64,000 nt of DNA from Diphasiastrum complanatum. Taxonomy: Eukaryota; Streptophyta; Lycopodiopsida; Lycopodiales; Lycopodiaceae. The notes beneath the pieces are model-generated. The model had not been told where the DNA came from and did no database searches. It worked only from the letters and a program-made list of their open reading frames with translations. A program made the translations under genes and the position numbers. Where the stretch lies: positions 17,878,718 to 17,942,717 of the forward strand of contig CM055107.1 of the NCBI GenBank assembly GCA_029204225.1. Direction: 5' to 3'. Below, in pieces: positions 37,628 through 48,546 of the stretch. Position 1 is the first letter of the stretch. Each line of letters begins with the position of its first letter.

Positions 37628-38320
37628 TAGCATTATAGTTGTTTGATGTGTTTACGTAAAGCATGCTCTAAAGAACTGTCTTTAAACCATCTTATTCGTC
37701 TATTGCGAATACTTTCTTTTCGGCACTCGAATAACAACTATCTTTGGTACAGTCTAGCACGATCATTGAATAAAGCTGTATGTATACATATGAGATGACA
37801 GTCCTTGTCTGAAGAATTAAGTCTCTGATCTGTCTTCCTGATTGGCATTGACATAAGTTTCTAACGTATTCTAAAACTCTTTGTATTCTTTAACCATTAA
37901 GTTGGACTTTAGTTGTTGAGGACTTCTGTCTAGAAACGAATAGTTCGCGAACGCGTTTTTTAATTAATTGTCTGCACAGTCGCGAATACATCGAACAATT
38001 CTCGATTCTCTGTTGACACCTTAATCAGCCAGAGTGCAGTACCACTATACTACTCTGATAACATCTCATCTGTAGAACGAGCTTCATCCAATTCGATAGA
38101 GGCCAGATTGTTATTCTGAATTTATTAACACTACCCATCCCAAATATAAGTAATACTGGTTACTTTTTAATGTCTGTCGACAACTGGAATAACACTCGAA
38201 ACCACTTGCCATAATTGTACCAAAAACATAACTTTCTAACGTTGTCCTCTGTTCGAACGACATTATTTACTATAAAATCTATATTAACCCTGTTGGTATA
38301 GTACGACTTATACCAATTTT

Positions 38321-38338
38321 TGGCGCCGTTGCCGGGGA
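38321..38338 (+). promoter_or_regulatory. Primer-binding site of gypsy A
   Basis: TGGCGCCGTTGCCGGGGA, a primer site widely seen in plant Athila/Tat-type gypsy elements and usually assigned to tRNA-Asp. It defines the end of the 5' LTR at about 38320. Confidence 0.88.
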
Positions 38339-38528
38339 TAGTTTAGGAAAGTTATAAGAAATCTGACAAATTCATTTACATCTCTAGTGTATGTCAGATA
38401 GAGAATTCAGATTAGAATGATACCGTAAGCTTAGAGAGGAATTTTTACGAAGACAAAGTGAGGATACTAGTCGAAGAAATCTAGACGAAATCACTGCCTA
38501 GTTACTTGAACTCCTAATTAGCTTCGGT

Positions 38529-39330
38529 ATGGAGGGTCCTGCTGCACGTTTCACTTCTATCTCCAAAATTAAATATGATTATTTTAAAGGGACTTCTTTC
38601 GATGATGCAAATAGCTATGTCTCACAATTCGAGTCAAATCGCTAATGCGAATAACGAGGGAACTGACATAGACAAACTACGAATTTTCCCTAGTTTGCTA
38701 AGAAAGCAGGTGCGCATATGGTACAGTCAAGTTGAATCAGGCCGTGTAGGAACTTGGTACTTGCTGAAAGATGCGTTTCTGAACTAGTTCAGAGAGATTG
38801 GTTACAAATCTAGAATTCTTGGACGTCTGAACAATGTTCAGAAGACGAGTAAAGAATCCCTTCGCAAATATGCACGTAAGGTTGAAAATCTCATAGGAAA
38901 ACTAACCGGTGTATATTCCGTAGATATGCAGATCAAATGGTTTTTGGCTGGTTTACCACCAAAGATTGATCGGTATTGCGGACAAGGGGACATGACCTCC
39001 TTAGCAGCAGTAATAGCTAGTGCCAAAAATTTTGAGACCTTGAAACTAGCACGAAAGCAACGATCGACGAAGAAATCTCGAAAGTCAAAGACTGATTCTA
39101 GTGACAGTGATGAAGATTCAGATTCTGATTCATGTACCAGTTCTTCAAGCTCAGAATCTGAAAGCAGTGATTCATCAGAACAGAAGTTGACAAAGGAGAG
39201 AGAAAGAATAAACGACGAATTAAACGAAAGGACGACACAAAAGTTGTCGACGATAAGTCGTCAGCTTCTAAAGTTGAAAAGCTTTGGAAGAGTAATATGG
39301 CTGACCTTAATAAAAAGTTTAATGACTTGA
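38529..39330 (+). pseudogene. Gypsy A gag, N-terminal part
   Basis: From an ATG at 38529: ISKIKYDYFKGTSFDDANSY, then after a frameshift QVRIWYSQVESGRVGTWYLL, FREIGYKSRILGRLNNVQ and DMQIKWFLAGLPPKID, the order of the retrotransposon gag domain. A Ser/Asp-rich low-complexity stretch follows (about 39080-39180). Stops at about 38642 and 38786 break it, and a frameshift near 39300 leads into the next long frame. Confidence 0.8.
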
Positions 39331-41099
39331 AAGTGCAGATCTCTAAAGTTGCAGATAAAAGACCAAAAGCGTCTTCTTCCAACTCAGGAATGTGGTGTAC
39401 GAAATGTGGAACTTCTGGACACACTAAGGAAGACTGTACTATTGTGAATGTCAAATACATTGAAGATCCTACCCAGGAGGTACTTTTCATTTTTCAAAAT
39501 GATGCGACTACTAACTATGTACAGGGTACTGTAGCATTAGCCCAGCAGGACAGACCCAAGTTCGCACCAAGGAGGCATAATCCTCCTAAATTTGTTGGAC
39601 CAGCAAAGTCTCAAACTGCAACTAAACCAGTTTTGGGCAACTGCTACAAATGTGGAGAGCCGGGACATTTTTCTCCTGACTGTCCTCAACCGCGAAAGCC
39701 GATTGGTTATGTACCATTATGTTCGAATTGCAGAAGCTCCTCGAAATCTGATCAGAAATCTTTGACAAAGCGCAGAAAATCCTCGAAGAATAAATTCTCT
39801 AGCAAAACAACGAACAAATCTACGACTAAGGAGGATCTCAAAGATGACTCTGACTGTGACCGCAATGCTGCGAAGTTATTTGCAAAAGATATCTTGGTAG
39901 AAGCAAAGGAAATCATCAACGCTGAACTTCAGACAGCTACTGCAGAAAAGGTGGTCACTTTCGAGGAAGAGGACGAAGAAATCGCGAAGACAAAATTGTC
40001 TAGTGCTGTTATCGATAAACCAACCTCGAAATCAAGGATGAAAGAATATGACATCGTGACTAATATTGGATCCCTTCGTCCGAACATTACTTTTGAACAG
40101 CTGTTGGCAGATAACACTTATCACAAAAAGCAACTGAAAGATCTTTCTGTGTCCAAAAAGAAGAAAAAAATTTCTCTGCCAGATGCTGGTGTTTTGTCTA
40201 TCGATTTAGGTAATCTCGGTGCACCTGAGATTGATATTACCATTGCGGGATGTCTGATCAAAAAAGTGCCAATTGACTCTGGTTCAAATGTAAATATGAT
40301 AACAGAAGACACAACTCATGCTCTGGGGCTGACTGACATTCAACCGACACAGCGAAACATCAAGTTAGCTGATTCGACACGACGAAAACCTGTTGGAGAA
40401 CTGAAGGATGTCACTGTCTACATTCAAGCCAAGCCATTCACAATGAATTTCATTGTTATCAAACCACTTGGTTTGTCATCCTATTCTGTGCTAATTGGAC
40501 GACCCTGGTTTTATCAATCAAATGCAAGTGTACATTGGAAATCCAGAGAGCTGAGATTTCAGACTTGTGAGACCAATAATCGAGGTAAGCCAACAGAACA
40601 AATCATAACTTGGAGTCGTGACAATTATGAAGGTGAAACTCCTTTGTCCGACACTAGCTTTACATCAGAAAAATCTTCGTATGCCTTGAATATTTTTCTC
40701 AATGGATCTGATATTGAAGTGCAGTACTTTGAATGTTATGAGAATGCTGATGACGAAGAATTCTTCGATGCCTGCGACACTGAAGTGGATGTTTCGTATG
40801 AAGAAATTAACATTGCAGACATGAAGTCGAAAGAGTCTAACGATTCGAGTGACGAATCTGAACACGAATTTGGTAACAAGAACCAGGTTGACGACAAGAA
40901 AACATCTGTGGAGTCAACCATGCGTGAAATTCGTGGCCATACCAAGGCCAGTATGACAGAAGGTATCATTTTACCAGATTCTACTGAACTGATTGAACTT
41001 GCACCTGGCAGATTCGTGCATGTTTCGAAGTCACTTGGAGAATCGGAGTTAGTGGAATTCACTGAACTATTGAAGGAGTATCAACACGTTTTTGCCTAG
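39297..41099 (+). CDS. Gypsy A gag C-terminus and aspartic protease, long open frame
   Basis: 600 codons without a stop. Two zinc knuckles: CTKCGTSGHTKEDC (about residues 35-48) and CYKCGEPGHFSPDC (about 118-131). Then a Lys/Ser-rich linker and a retropepsin domain with VPIDSGSNVNMI (catalytic D-S-G, about 326-328) and VLIGRPWFYQSNASV. The C-terminal 130 residues are acidic. The start codon is internal: the real protein would begin with gag at 38529, separated by a frameshift. The stop at 41097 precedes RT, which is a break in the usual gag-pol frame. Confidence 0.85.
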   Translation: MADLNKKFNDLKVQISKVADKRPKASSSNSGMWCTKCGTSGHTKEDCTIVNVKYIEDPTQEVLFIFQNDATTNYVQGTVALAQQDRPKFAPRRHNPPKFVGPAKSQTATKPVLGNCYKCGEPGHFSPDCPQPRKPIGYVPLCSNCRSSSKSDQKSLTKRRKSSKNKFSSKTTNKSTTKEDLKDDSDCDRNAAKLFAKDILVEAKEIINAELQTATAEKVVTFEEEDEEIAKTKLSSAVIDKPTSKSRMKEYDIVTNIGSLRPNITFEQLLADNTYHKKQLKDLSVSKKKKKISLPDAGVLSIDLGNLGAPEIDITIAGCLIKKVPIDSGSNVNMITEDTTHALGLTDIQPTQRNIKLADSTRRKPVGELKDVTVYIQAKPFTMNFIVIKPLGLSSYSVLIGRPWFYQSNASVHWKSRELRFQTCETNNRGKPTEQIITWSRDNYEGETPLSDTSFTSEKSSYALNIFLNGSDIEVQYFECYENADDEEFFDACDTEVDVSYEEINIADMKSKESNDSSDESEHEFGNKNQVDDKKTSVESTMREIRGHTKASMTEGIILPDSTELIELAPGRFVHVSKSLGESELVEFTELLKEYQHVFA

Positions 41100-41109
41100 T
41101 TGCTTGACG

Positions 41110-42330
41110 ATTTGAAGGGTATACCTGCAGAATTTGGAGAGCACCGAATTGATCTTAAGGAAGACAGAGACAGTACCTATTCGACAGAGACAGTATCGTC
41201 TCAATCCTAAGTACTCTCTCATGGTTAAGGACGAACTTAACAAGCACCTTAAGGCAGGTATAATCTATCTCGTCTTAAGTAGTGAATGGGTTTCACCCAT
41301 TGTTGTCATCCCAAAGAAGAAGACTGGCAAAATACGAATATGCCAGGATTTCCGCAAACTCAATGCTGCCACAAGGAAGGACCATCGTCCTATGTCTTTC
41401 GCTGATTTCATCCTAGATAAAATTGCTGGTCAAGAGCGTTACAGTTTCTGTGACGGCTTTTCTGGATATAATCAGGTTGGAGTGCGAAAGGAGGATCGTT
41501 CAAAGACCACATTCACTACGGATTGGGACACTTATGCCTACAACAAAATGCCCTTTGGTCTTTGTAACACTCCAGCGACTTTTCAGCGAATTATGATGTT
41601 AATCTTCGTTGTCTTCCTGAGAACTTTTCTCGAAATATTTATTGATGATTTCTCTGTATACAGTGATATAAAGACACACCTGCAAAAGCTGAAATTAACA
41701 TTGCAATGGTGTTGAGATACTTGTTTATCTCTTCATCCAGAGAAATGTTTTTTTGGTATGAAAGAAGGAATATTGCTCGGACACAGAGTATCTAACAGAG
41801 GAATAGAATTCGACAAAGATAAAGTCGAGCTTATAAGGAATCTCCAGATACCAACAAATTTACGTGAACTAAGAGCTTTCTTAGGACATGTTGGCTATTA
41901 CAGGAGATTTATTCAAAATCATGCTTCTATTGCTGCCTCTCTTATACATCTACTGAAGAAAAAATTAGAATACTTGTGGACGAATGAACAGCAGAAAGCA
42001 TTCGAAGATCTTAAGTAAAGGTTGATTAATGCTCCTATTCTGAGACCACCCAACTGGGCTATTTTATTTCACAGTTATGTGGATGTTTCTACATTTGCTA
42101 TTGGCGTCTGTCTAAGCTAGAAGGACGACCAGAAGAAGGATCATCCCATCTACTATGCGAGCTGACAACTCAGTGCATCAGAGAAGAATTATTCGGCTAC
42201 AGAAAGGGAAGAACTTGGCATGATTTTCACTGTTAAAAAATTTCGACATCATTTGCTAGGATATGCATTTATTTTTCATGTGGATCAGTATGCTCTTAAG
42301 TATTTTGTAAATAAACCCGTTATATTCTGA
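41110..42330 (+). pseudogene. Gypsy A reverse transcriptase and RNase H
   Basis: Motifs in order: SPIVVIPKKKTGKIRICQDF, FSGYNQVGVRKEDRSKTTF, MPFGLCNTPATFQRIM, FIDDFSVYS (catalytic box intact), HPEKCFFGMKEGILLGH, RAFLGHVGYYRRFI and RNase H with NYSATEREELGMIF. In-frame stops near 41713, 42016, 42118 and 42163, so not translatable as one protein. Confidence 0.88.
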
Positions 42331-42376
42331 TGTTATTATTTATCTTAAGGATCAAATTTATTCGGATGACTACAAT

Positions 42377-43430
42377 TTGGAGCAAAAGACAGTTTTTCAA
42401 TATAAGGTAGCACCTTATACAATTATTAACAATGTTCTGTACAAGCTTGGTGCTGACCATCAACTACAAAGATGTCTCGAAACTGAAGACATTAAAAAGG
42501 TCGTTAAAGCCTTACACTCAGAAGATGCTGGTGGACATTTTGCTTTGAAGAATACAGTTAATAAGATATTGACTGCCAAGTATTGGTGGCCAACAATGTT
42601 CAAGGATGTATCAAATTTTATTCGTTCATGTGATCCATGCCAGAGATCTGATAAGCCTACAAAAGCAATGAATTGGCCGTTGACACCAATCTTGCCTCTT
42701 GCACCATTCGAGAAGTGGGGGATTGACTTTGTCGGTCCAATCAAACCTGTTACCCGACATACGAAATGTCATTATATTCTAGTTGCCAACAGAGGCGACG
42801 AAACGAAACGATGCAAAAATTGTCGCGACGTTCTTATTCAAAAGTATAATCACAAGATATGGTTGTCCACTCGAACTAGTAAGTGACCGAGGGACACATT
42901 TTCTAAATGATACGATACGGTTGCTGACAACCTATTTTCTGATCAAACACAGAAAAACTACACCGTATAATCCAAAAGCAAATGGGTTGACAAAAAGAGC
43001 TAATGGAATCTTATGTAAAATACTAACTAAAATTACTATTGCACATGCAACGGATTGGGATCAGAAACTACCATCAGTTCTTTGGGCTTATCGCAACACA
43101 AAGAAAATCACGACGAAACAGACACCATATTTCTTTACATATGGTATGCATCCTATCTTGCCAATTGAATTCGAGGTGAAAACCTTTCGTATTCAAGCTC
43201 AACGAACAGAGGCAAGATTAATAAACAAAAGGTTGACTAATATTGAAGAACTAGCCGAAGCTCGAGAGACTTCACAAAAAGTAATGGAGAAAATCCAGAA
43301 CTAAATAAAGAAGAAATATGACAGTCATATAAAAAAATGTGATCTTAAAGCTGATGATTATGCACTTATATATGACAGCCGCCATCAAAAGTTCTCTGAA
43401 AAACTCCATATGCAATGGCTTGGACCGTGA
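42377..43430 (+). pseudogene. Gypsy A integrase
   Basis: Zinc-binding HHCC site: LHSEDAGGHFALK and CDPCQRSD. Core: KWGIDFVGPI (first D), LELVSDRGTHFLND (second D), then NGLTKRANGILC, where the expected catalytic E of the AE-R motif reads T-K-R-A and is missing. A frameshift near 42790-42880 separates the two parts. The C-terminal domain (YDSRHQKFSEKLHMQWLGP) ends near 43430. Confidence 0.87.
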
Positions 43431-43449
43431 ACTATTACCGACATGTATT

Positions 43450-44000
43450 CACGGGTCCAGACTGAAGAAATACTACCTTTGACCAGAATTTTTTTTTATT
43501 CTTATTATTTTCTAGTATTTTTCTGAAAATAATCGCGAATTTTCTTTTATCTTGTCTAAATTTTTTTCGCGACATTTCTTTTATTTATTTTTCTTTCTAG
43601 AAATTTTCGAGAAATTTCGAGAATTTTTTTTGACTTTTCTCAATCTTTCAATATCATTTCAGAAGTATTTTTGAGATTTTTATTTTGCGACACTAAAATT
43701 GTTAATCAAATTTTTGTAAATTGTTTTCGAGAATTTTTCTAGCATTATCTCCAGTTTTTCGAGAAATTTTCTAGTATGTTGCTTTCTAGAATCTTTCTAG
43801 CATAATTTTAAAAATCTTTCGAGAATCCCTCGACCTACTTTTTGTATCTCTCCATTAAAAGTGATCATCATTATTCACACGTGTGTACGCTCACAAATAT
43901 TGTTTTTTCTTAATTTATTTATTTTTCTTTTTACAAACGGTCTTCCTTCATTAAAGATCGATCTGGCAAATTATAGTTTTAAACATTGAGCCATGCACGT
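43450..44000 (+). promoter_or_regulatory. AT-rich spacer with heat-shock-element dyads and CACACGTGTG
   Basis: No ORF. Seven exact TTCNNGAA dyads: 43595, 43606, 43616 (three nearly in phase, one after another), 43726, 43758, 43784 and 43818. A palindromic G-box CACACGTGTG lies at 43876-43885. TTCNNGAA is the binding core of heat-shock factors. The spacer sits right before the extra ORFs of gypsy A, so I infer an internal promoter. No clear TATA box. Confidence 0.55.
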
Positions 44001-44208
44001 CCTACATAAATGGAAGTGACAGATGTCAAGTCATCATGCCACATCATCATCCCTTCCACACCGCTACTGCTTATCAGAGTTATTTTCCATTTTTTCTCTT
44101 TACACTTTCTACCTGCGAAGTTTATGCTTTCCTGCGCTCACTCTTTGTGATCAAAGCACTTTTTGCAAACTATTGCGATCTACGAAGCTATCGTTAAACA
44201 TTCGAACA

Positions 44209-44985
44209 ATGGCTTCCGCATCAGGTTCGAGCTCTAATATCATTTGGAAAGCACGCGCAGGAATCTGCCTAGCATCCATCCAGTCCTTTTTGGATCGATG
44301 CAGGTTGGGTGATTTGAAAGTGGACCCCTCCATCATCCTCTCTGAAGTTAGTACTAAATTCGTAAACTCCATCCATTCAATTTCAGAGGTGGACTTCAAA
44401 TTTCACGTACGAGGCCAATTCTTCACTATTACTGAAGACCTGTTCTGCACAGCTCTCGGATTACCTCTGGATGGGAAACTGCTTTCAACTAACAAAGATT
44501 TGGTGGATGAAGCTGCCCACTTCTTAAGCAACTGTTTCGTACCCACGAAGGGCTACAAAATCTCTATGATCCGAGATACAACATTCAAGTTGTTTTGTAT
44601 ATATGCAAACCAAGCAATCTTTTTGACGGATGTGGATGCTACCATTTCAGTTCAAAATTTTGGGTATATATTAGATGCTCTTGCGAGTAATCTAGTGTGC
44701 TTCGATGTTATCACATACAAAGCCTTTTTGCGCTGGATTAAGCACCAAAAGTTTTCTGGAGTTGGAGCCCATGTATCTCGACTCTGCACTCATTTTGACA
44801 TACTGAACGAGCAAGAGAAAACCATGCTGACAGGAAGATTGTTGGTTCCCAAGCCAATAAATCTTTCCAGCATCCATTCTGTACCTATTCCGGTTCCAGT
44901 TGATGCTGCACCAGCAGTCGAAGTAGCAGCCACCACTGCTATGGAGAGTGAAGCTGTGGCAATGGACATCGATTTCGATCCATGA
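44209..44985 (+). CDS. Gypsy A extra ORF-a, plant-mobile-domain-like (uncertain)
   Basis: ATG at 44209 (MASASGSSSNIIWKARAG) is preferred over 44023 because the upstream part looks like leader. 258 aa. It has a segment DFKFHVRGQFFTITEDLFCT followed by ALGLPLDGK, similar in pattern to the putative plant transposon protein/plant mobile domain family (R-G-x-x-x-x-x-x-x-x-[IL]-x-x-x-LGLP). C-terminus: a run rich in V, P and A, then acidic MDIDFDP. Not a canonical retroviral protein. Codes between integrase and the 3' LTR. The stop overlaps the next ATG (ATGA). Confidence 0.6.
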   Translation: MASASGSSSNIIWKARAGICLASIQSFLDRCRLGDLKVDPSIILSEVSTKFVNSIHSISEVDFKFHVRGQFFTITEDLFCTALGLPLDGKLLSTNKDLVDEAAHFLSNCFVPTKGYKISMIRDTTFKLFCIYANQAIFLTDVDATISVQNFGYILDALASNLVCFDVITYKAFLRWIKHQKFSGVGAHVSRLCTHFDILNEQEKTMLTGRLLVPKPINLSSIHSVPIPVPVDAAPAVEVAATTAMESEAVAMDIDFDP

Positions 44986-46022
44986 CAAAGAAAGCCAAGA
45001 ACCTTGTGGCTGAAGTATATGAATTCGACAAGTACCACCGTCAACTCACAATGCAGCTTATCACCTCAGAGAGGAAATCAGTTGACTCTCTGAAGGAGTC
45101 CTTTGAGAAGATCGATTCGCTCGAATCAGACAACACGAAGCCACAGCTTCAGACTTTAATACAGGAAGCTGATTCTTTGAAGCAAACCAATAAGGCTATT
45201 CAGGCCAAGTCTGACAATTTTCAGACTCAAAATGATTTTTTGAAGCAACAACTATTGGCTGCAAATCAACATAATGTCACGCTCCAGAAACATCTACAGG
45301 AGGAGCGAATGACAAGATTAAAAGCAGAAGCTGCTTTGTCCCTGAGCACCACCGCAGGCTCAATCATTGTCGATCTCACGAAGCTGAACCAGCTCCAAGG
45401 CCAGATGGTCGACAATTTTCAAGTCGAGTTCTTACAACCACTCGAGGATGCGAAGGCTCTTGTCGAGGAAGAGTTGGCGGAGCTGAAGGAGCTCTCCAGT
45501 GATGCCACCCCATCTTGCAACGGGACTGATGCACACGATGACTATCTTCAGGCCCTACTGCAAATTGATGAACTTACACAACAACTCCAAGCTGTGTCTG
45601 CCTGCACCGGAGCCTCAGACCATCCAGAATTCTTGGAGGCTGTTGCGAAGATTGACCAGCTTGAACGGGAGCTGTCAAACCAAAAGCAACAAATGGAAGA
45701 TCAGAAGCTGGCTGCTGAGTTGCAAACTCAGGATTTGACAACTACATCTACACAGCCAAAGCGAATGCGACGAAATCAGTCGAAGGTATGTGCTGACAGA
45801 TTCCGTGCATTTGCTGATCGCTTCTGGAAATGGTGTCCACATGCTTTTAATATTGAGTTGCAATGGCGTGTGGATTACATGATGCTACCAAGCGCAGAAG
45901 GCATCGCCTTCGACGATTGGAAGCGACTGTGGGAGAAGGACGACTTTCTCTGGTTACGGGCCCAACTCACTATCGAGCAGAAAGGATGTCTCTGCTGGGG
46001 CATAATCCAGGGTAAATTCTAG
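44982..46022 (+). CDS. Gypsy A extra ORF-b, long coiled coil
   Basis: 346 aa; starts at the ATG that overlaps the stop of the preceding ORF by four bases. Residues about 1-260 are Leu/Gln/Glu-rich with heptad-like spacing (coiled coil). A basic patch PKRMRRNQSK (about 261-270) could be a nuclear localisation signal. The C-terminal part is aromatic: FADRFWKWCPHAFN and FDDWKRLWEKDDFLWLRAQ. No catalytic motif and no transmembrane segment seen. I do not recognise the family. The overlap could be translational coupling or just a one-base frameshift in what was a single ORF. Confidence 0.6.
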   Translation: MTKKAKNLVAEVYEFDKYHRQLTMQLITSERKSVDSLKESFEKIDSLESDNTKPQLQTLIQEADSLKQTNKAIQAKSDNFQTQNDFLKQQLLAANQHNVTLQKHLQEERMTRLKAEAALSLSTTAGSIIVDLTKLNQLQGQMVDNFQVEFLQPLEDAKALVEEELAELKELSSDATPSCNGTDAHDDYLQALLQIDELTQQLQAVSACTGASDHPEFLEAVAKIDQLERELSNQKQQMEDQKLAAELQTQDLTTTSTQPKRMRRNQSKVCADRFRAFADRFWKWCPHAFNIELQWRVDYMMLPSAEGIAFDDWKRLWEKDDFLWLRAQLTIEQKGCLCWGIIQGKF

Positions 46023-46036
46023 GTCGTACTTTTGGA

Positions 46037-46669
46037 TCGGCAGAGTTATACATAGGCTCTTTGGCTATGTATGCTCTCGAATATATCCATATCAAAGAAC
46101 TTAAATTTTTGCGAAACAAAGATAATAAGCGACATTTTTGGAAGCGAAAATCGCAGTTTCAGATGTACAAACCACAAGCGGTTGCAGATTTAGGCGCATT
46201 AGACGATGCAGGTCTGCTGATAAATATCAATATGGCTTATCCGAAATTATTCAGTCTATATGTGGCTTGGGAGCAAGACCTTGCATAATATTTTGCGGAG
46301 ATTCGTCATAATTTGCAAGATAGAAGGAAGTCATTTCGTTATAAGCAATTTTGTACATATTCATTTTGGCAATTTGGTACCTTTGCGACGAAGACATTAT
46401 TTTTTATTCAGAACCTTTGTGTTAAAAGCAATTTTACTAGATTTTCAGTTCGTTACTGTAAAGAAATCACTCTACGAAGTGATTCAGATGAAGATACCAA
46501 GTTAACCCAGGAGCTGTTCGATGGAACATTTCTCCCGGTTAAGTTAGAAGAATTCGGCAGCTTACCAGTTGGCCGCTATACCAAATCGAAAGAAGACTTG
46601 CTCTTGATCAAAGCTCAACAGAACTTGGAGCTTGCTCAGAAGTTATATGAAGAACTGAATCATTACTGA
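46037..46669 (+). pseudogene. Continuation of the extra ORF
   Basis: After a shift the frame reads IGSLAMYALEYIHIKELKF, ADLGALDDAGLLININMAYP, then past a stop FCTYSFWQFGTFATKTLFF, and ends FGSLPVGRYTKSKEDLLLIK with a short helix. Probably the C-terminus of the same extra protein. The function is unknown. Confidence 0.45.
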
Positions 46670-46964
46670 AAGTTCATTCGTGTCTTTGTCGTGGTGATGT
46701 TTCTATGGGATGCTGACTTTTTGAAGTTTAAAGATGTTTTGAAGCTTGATTCCAGTTTTCATCAGCAATTCAAAGATCAACTCGAAACGACCTATTCAAT
46801 TAAAAGAAACAACAAGACATATATTCTCTAAGATGAAGAAATATCTAAAGGATGAAATACACAAAGAAATATCTTTTCGCCTCAACGACAATCTGACGAA
46901 CAAGAATGTTTCTCAAATACTCCTCGAAATAAAGATGATATGTTCACGAGGACGTTTCACATTT

Positions 46965-47318
46965 GAGGAAGGGGATATGTGATGCCATGAAAATGTTAAA
47001 TATTAAATATCAACATAAATATGGCATGATATACTCGAAAATGAAGATATGAGCTGGATAAGTATAGATCATGAAGAGGCCTAAGTCATTTTCCGGGAAT
47101 ATATCTCATAAGTACTTGCCTTGTAATTAAGGACAAGACCTTTCAAAGGAAAAGCCATTGTCTTGGACAACCTTTACTAGGTTGTCCATACGAAATGACT
47201 AGATACGAAAAGACATGATAAACTAGAGTAACTTTAACTCATAGTTAAGTATACCTCCTATGGTATAGGTGAACGTATTTTCAGTCTAATCGTTAACTAG
47301 ACTAATAGTACGACAAGA
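46965..47318 (+). repeat. Polypurine tract and truncated 3' LTR of gypsy A
   Basis: GAGGAAGGGGATA (46965-46977) is followed by TGTGATGCC, fitting a purine tract and LTR start. Copia G sequence resumes at about 47319 (AAGATCCAGC). The only likeness to the 5' side is a shared TAGTACGAC near both ends, too short to be decisive. Confidence 0.45.
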
Positions 47319-48546
47319 TCCAGCAAATGGGTGTTAAATCTGCTTTTCTTAATGGAGTGCTGAATGAAGAGGTGTCCTTAGTACAACCTCAAAGATTTAT
47401 TGAACCAGGGAGAGAGCACCTTGTTTGTAAGCTCAACAAAGCTATTTATGGTCTGAAGCAAGCACCATGGGCGTGGTACTCTTGATTGATGAATACTTCA
47501 AGCGAAGGAGAATGGTAAAGAGTGATGCTGATCCTAATCTTTATATTCTAAGGCAAGATTCAGATATAGTGTTCATTGTGTTGTACGTGGATGATTTGAT
47601 TATTATAGGAAGTAATGAGAGCTTAATTGACGAAATCAAATCAGATCTTTCCAATGCTTTTGACATGAGCGATCTAGGATTGATGCACTATTGTCTTGGC
47701 ATTGAAGTATGGCAAAAGAAAAATGTGGTCTTTCTTACACAAAGCAAATATGCATGAGATTTGCGTTATAAGTTCAATATGCAAGATTGTAAGCCTTTGA
47801 GTACACCTATGGATGTCAACACGAAGCTTACTGCATATGATGAATATGAGAAAGTGGATGCTTATTTGTATAGACAGCTGGTGGGTAGTTTGATTTATTT
47901 GACACACACACGACCTGATATTTCTTATATTGTTGGTGTTGTTAGTCAATTTATGCAAGATCCTAGTCAAACACACTGGAAGTCTGCTAAACGTATTTTC
48001 AGATACATTCGAGAGACATTGAATTTTGGTTTGAAGTATGATCAACCTGAAGTGCCAATATTGATAGGATATACAGATGTTGATTGGTCAGGTAATATTG
48101 ATGACATAAGGTCTACCAGTGGTCATACATTCAGTTATGGTACAGCTGTAGTTTCATGGAGCAGCAAAAAGCAACCTACAGTAGTCTTATCCTCGAAGGA
48201 AGCTGAATATCTAGCACTCAACAATGTTGCACAAGAAGCGGTATGGTTACGAAGATTGCTTGTGGATTTAGGTCAACCACAAGTGGATGCAACTACTATA
48301 TCCTGCAACAATCAAAGTTGCATTCACCTTGCCAAAAATCTAGTTTTACATGTTCAAACCAAGCACATCGAAATACATTATCATTTTGTTCGAGAGAAAA
48401 TTCTTGATGGAGCCATTGATCTTGTTTTCTATAAATCTGAAGATCAAGTGGCAGATATTTTTACTAAGTCATTAGGTAGATGTAAATTTGAAAAGTTTCG
48501 TACTCTACTAGGAATAGAAGAATGTAATTTTAAGGGAGAGTGCTAG
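47319..48546 (+). pseudogene. Copia G RT and RNase H
   Basis: QQMGVKSAFLNGVLNEEV, KAIYGLKQAPWAWYS, LYVDDLIIIGS (RT catalytic box intact), DMSDLGLMHYCLGIEV, GSLIYLTHTRPDISY, VLSSKEAEYLAL, SCNNQSCIHLAKN, KHIEIHYHFVREKI and QVADIFTKSLG in order. Only a frameshift near 47480 and a stop at 47756 interrupt it; 47761-48546 is open. The RNase H frame ends right at the 3' LTR, overlapping its first bases. Confidence 0.92.

Larger units (their letters stand above)
37628..47318 (+). mobile_element. Ty3/gypsy element A with extra 3' ORFs
   Basis: Between the two parts of copia G lie a leader with primer site TGGCGCCGTTGCCGGGGA (38321-38338), gag, protease, RT-RNase H, integrase, a 0.55-kb AT-rich spacer, two further ORFs, and a purine tract with an LTR-like start at 46978. 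The primer site and the presence of coding sequence after integrase recall the Athila/Tat group of plant gypsy elements. The limits are approximate: the copia reading frame stops near 37627 and resumes near 47319 with about 250 residues missing, and the flanking LTRs do not align over any length, so both ends are probably deleted. Confidence 0.8.

Noticed and set aside
47310-47318. TAGTACGAC shared by the two ends of gypsy A as proof of paired LTRs
   Set aside because: Nine bases without further alignment are not enough; LTR pairing left open.
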